NCBI GenBank assembly: GCA_018660965.1
Contig: JABJJH010000104.1
Span: 1 to 5,934, forward strand
Origin: Rhodospirillaceae bacterium
GTDB taxonomy: Bacteria; Pseudomonadota; Alphaproteobacteria; UBA8366; GCA-2717185
Reading direction: 5' to 3'
DNA length: 5,934 nt
The stretch's first letter is position 1, and every line of letters starts with the position of its first letter. Below the pieces are notes generated by a model. The model saw only the letters and a list, made by a program, of their open reading frames with translations, was not told the DNA's origin and made no database searches. Positions 4,965 to 5,934 of this stretch are shown here, in pieces. A program made the translations under genes and the position numbers.

Positions 4965-5782
4965 GCGAGGACAACAATCAACTCAGTGTTCTCCAGGAGG
5001 TGTATTCTCCGCGTCAGGTCGCGCGGATCGTCGATGAAATCGGCGTTCGAAAGGCAGCCCTGCCGGTGTTTCAAACCTATACCCTGGCGATTCTGGCGGG
5101 CGCCTTCATCGCATTCGGGTCGATGTTCTTTACGGTCGTGATGACCGGTGAATCAGGGTCGTTTGGGCTTCACCGGTTGGCGGGCGGGGTGGCGTTTTCA
5201 TTAGGCCTAATTCTGGTGGTCGTCGGCGGCGCGGAGTTATTTACCGGCAACAATTTGATCATCATGGCGTGGGCCGACCGGAAGATAGGCACGCTTGGCT
5301 TGCTGCGGAATTGGGTGGTCGTCTACCTGGGAAATTTTGTTGGCGCCTTGGGATGCGCCGTGCTGGTGAAATACGCGGGCGTCATGGCGCTTTCCGGTGG
5401 CGCGGTTGGCGAAACAGCGGTCGCAATCGCCAAGGCGAAGATTTCGCTGCCGTTTCTGGAAGCGTTTTTGCGCGGCCTGTTATGCAACGCGCTTGTGTGT
5501 CTCGCGGTCTGGATGAGTTTCGCGGCGCATAGCGTGACCGGTAAAATTCTCGCGGTCGTCTTTCCCGTGGCCGCCTTCGTCGCGCTTGGCTTTGAACATT
5601 CCATCGCCAACATGTACATGATTCCCGTGGCTATGCTTCTGGACGGCGGTGGGGATATCACCGTGTCCGCCTTTATCGGTAATCTGATTCCGGTGACGCT
5701 GGGGAATATCGTTGGCGGCGGCGGTTTTGTCGCATTGGTGTATTGGTTGATTTACGGCGCGGACCCTGAACGCGGCGCTTGA
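4961..5782 (+). CDS. Formate/nitrite transporter (FNT) family channel
   Basis: This 273-residue inner-membrane protein has the FNT length. After a soluble N-terminus with SPRQVARIVDEIGVRKA, about six hydrophobic segments follow near residues 38-61, 74-98, 116-140, 165-190, 196-222 and 237-264. The family signatures are present: AGAFIAFGSMFF, GGAELFTGNN with Thr95, RNWVVVYLGNFVGAL, GLLCNALVCLAVWMSFAAHS, and GFEHSIANMY. His213 of the last stretch corresponds to the central pore histidine of FocA/NirC, and NLIPVTLGNIVGG completes the sixth segment. FNT proteins form pentamers that move formate, nitrite, hydrosulfide, acetate or lactate according to subtype. No pyruvate formate-lyase, formate dehydrogenase or nitrite reductase gene is near, so the substrate is not assigned and no symbol is given. 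The ATG overlaps the cutA stop as ATGA, with GGAGGA six bases before it, indicating coupled translation. Confidence 0.93.
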   Translation: MSEDNNQLSVLQEVYSPRQVARIVDEIGVRKAALPVFQTYTLAILAGAFIAFGSMFFTVVMTGESGSFGLHRLAGGVAFSLGLILVVVGGAELFTGNNLIIMAWADRKIGTLGLLRNWVVVYLGNFVGALGCAVLVKYAGVMALSGGAVGETAVAIAKAKISLPFLEAFLRGLLCNALVCLAVWMSFAAHSVTGKILAVVFPVAAFVALGFEHSIANMYMIPVAMLLDGGGDITVSAFIGNLIPVTLGNIVGGGGFVALVYWLIYGADPERGA

Positions 5783-5806
5783 TCGGCTAATAATCTTTGC
5801 TAGTGT
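5779..5806 (+). promoter_or_regulatory. Possible promoter for the gene starting at 5879
   Basis: TTGATC (5779-5784, four of six) and TAGTGT (5801-5806) are separated by 16 bases. The -10 follows TTGC, giving a TGC-TA extended -10 look. It begins inside the last codons of the FNT gene. The match is modest and the role inferred. Confidence 0.25.
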
Positions 5807-5864
5807 CCGGCTTCGTCATTCGACATTGAGTTTTACGACGTTCGCCACGCTTCCGATTTTTTTT

Positions 5865-5869
5865 AAGGG
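5865..5869 (+). promoter_or_regulatory. Ribosome binding site for the gene starting at 5879
   Basis: AAGGG lies 9 bases before the ATG at 5879 but only 2 bases before the other ATG at 5872, so it favours the 5879 start. Confidence 0.45.
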
Positions 5870-5878
5870 TTATGGTTC

Positions 5879-5934
5879 ATGACGTCGGGTTCGACGCGAA
5901 AATCGCTGGTGTTTTCAAGCATCGGGCATTTTTA
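5879..5934 (+). CDS. Start of a truncated gene, possibly a membrane transporter
   Basis: From the ATG at 5879 the frame stays open to the window end and gives MTSGSTRKSLVFSSIGHF, 18 residues. AAGGG at 5865-5869 sits at a suitable distance. A short basic N-terminus leading into a segment with SIGHF resembles the first helix of some major facilitator transporters, but 18 residues are far too few to assign a family. The frame from the ATG at 5872 is also open to the end, but its spacing to the ribosome site is too short. Confidence 0.45.
   Translation, partial: MTSGSTRKSLVFSSIGHF

Noticed and set aside
5851..5864. T-run after the FNT gene as an intrinsic terminator
   Set aside because: The run of eight or so T is not preceded by a stem I can draw, and it lies directly before the ribosome site of the next gene.

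Overview
The window reads as an ordinary stretch of a bacterial chromosome, moderately GC-rich. By eye the protein styles and motifs suit an alphaproteobacterium (MaiA with SSAAYR, CutA with a CPC motif, a tRNA gene with encoded CCA). This assignment is an inference from style; no taxonomic marker gene is present. I see no insertion sequence, integrase, CRISPR array, toxin-antitoxin pair or recognisable defence gene.

Layout: (1) Positions 1-945 (+) hold the C-terminal two thirds of a MmgE/PrpD-family protein whose start lies upstream of the window. (2) It converges, with one base between the stop codons, on a TauD/TfdA-type Fe(II)/2-oxoglutarate dioxygenase (947-1792, -). (3) A short divergent intergenic region with an imperfect inverted repeat leads to a zeta-class GST, maleylacetoacetate isomerase-like (1886-2527, +). 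(4) Then, on the minus strand, come a tRNA-Val(CAC) gene and, just 3' of it, a possible 28-residue single-membrane-span peptide. (5) A second, unrelated 2OG-Fe(II) oxygenase of the TIGR02466/PF13759 type follows (2835-3443, -); a perfect 14-bp palindrome lies in its upstream region. (6) Next is a minus-strand pair: an unrecognised 98-residue protein (4231-4527) followed one base later by a phosphoglycolate-phosphatase-like HAD hydrolase (3552-4229). (7) Diverging from that pair is a plus-strand pair, cutA (4650-4964) and a formate/nitrite-transporter-family channel (4961-5782), overlapping by ATGA. (8) The last 56 bases look like the start of another plus-strand gene.

Functionally the genes are a mixture: small-molecule catabolism and oxidation (MmgE/PrpD, two 2OG oxygenases, MaiA), metabolite repair (Gph), metal tolerance (CutA) and small-anion transport (FNT). 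They do not form one recognisable pathway. Only two pairs look co-transcribed: the 98-residue protein with the HAD hydrolase, and cutA with the FNT channel. I found no convincing undescribed system. The points most worth a second look are the palindrome before the TIGR02466 oxygenase, the unknown protein coupled to gph, the tiny membrane ORF behind the tRNA, and the coupled cutA-FNT pair.
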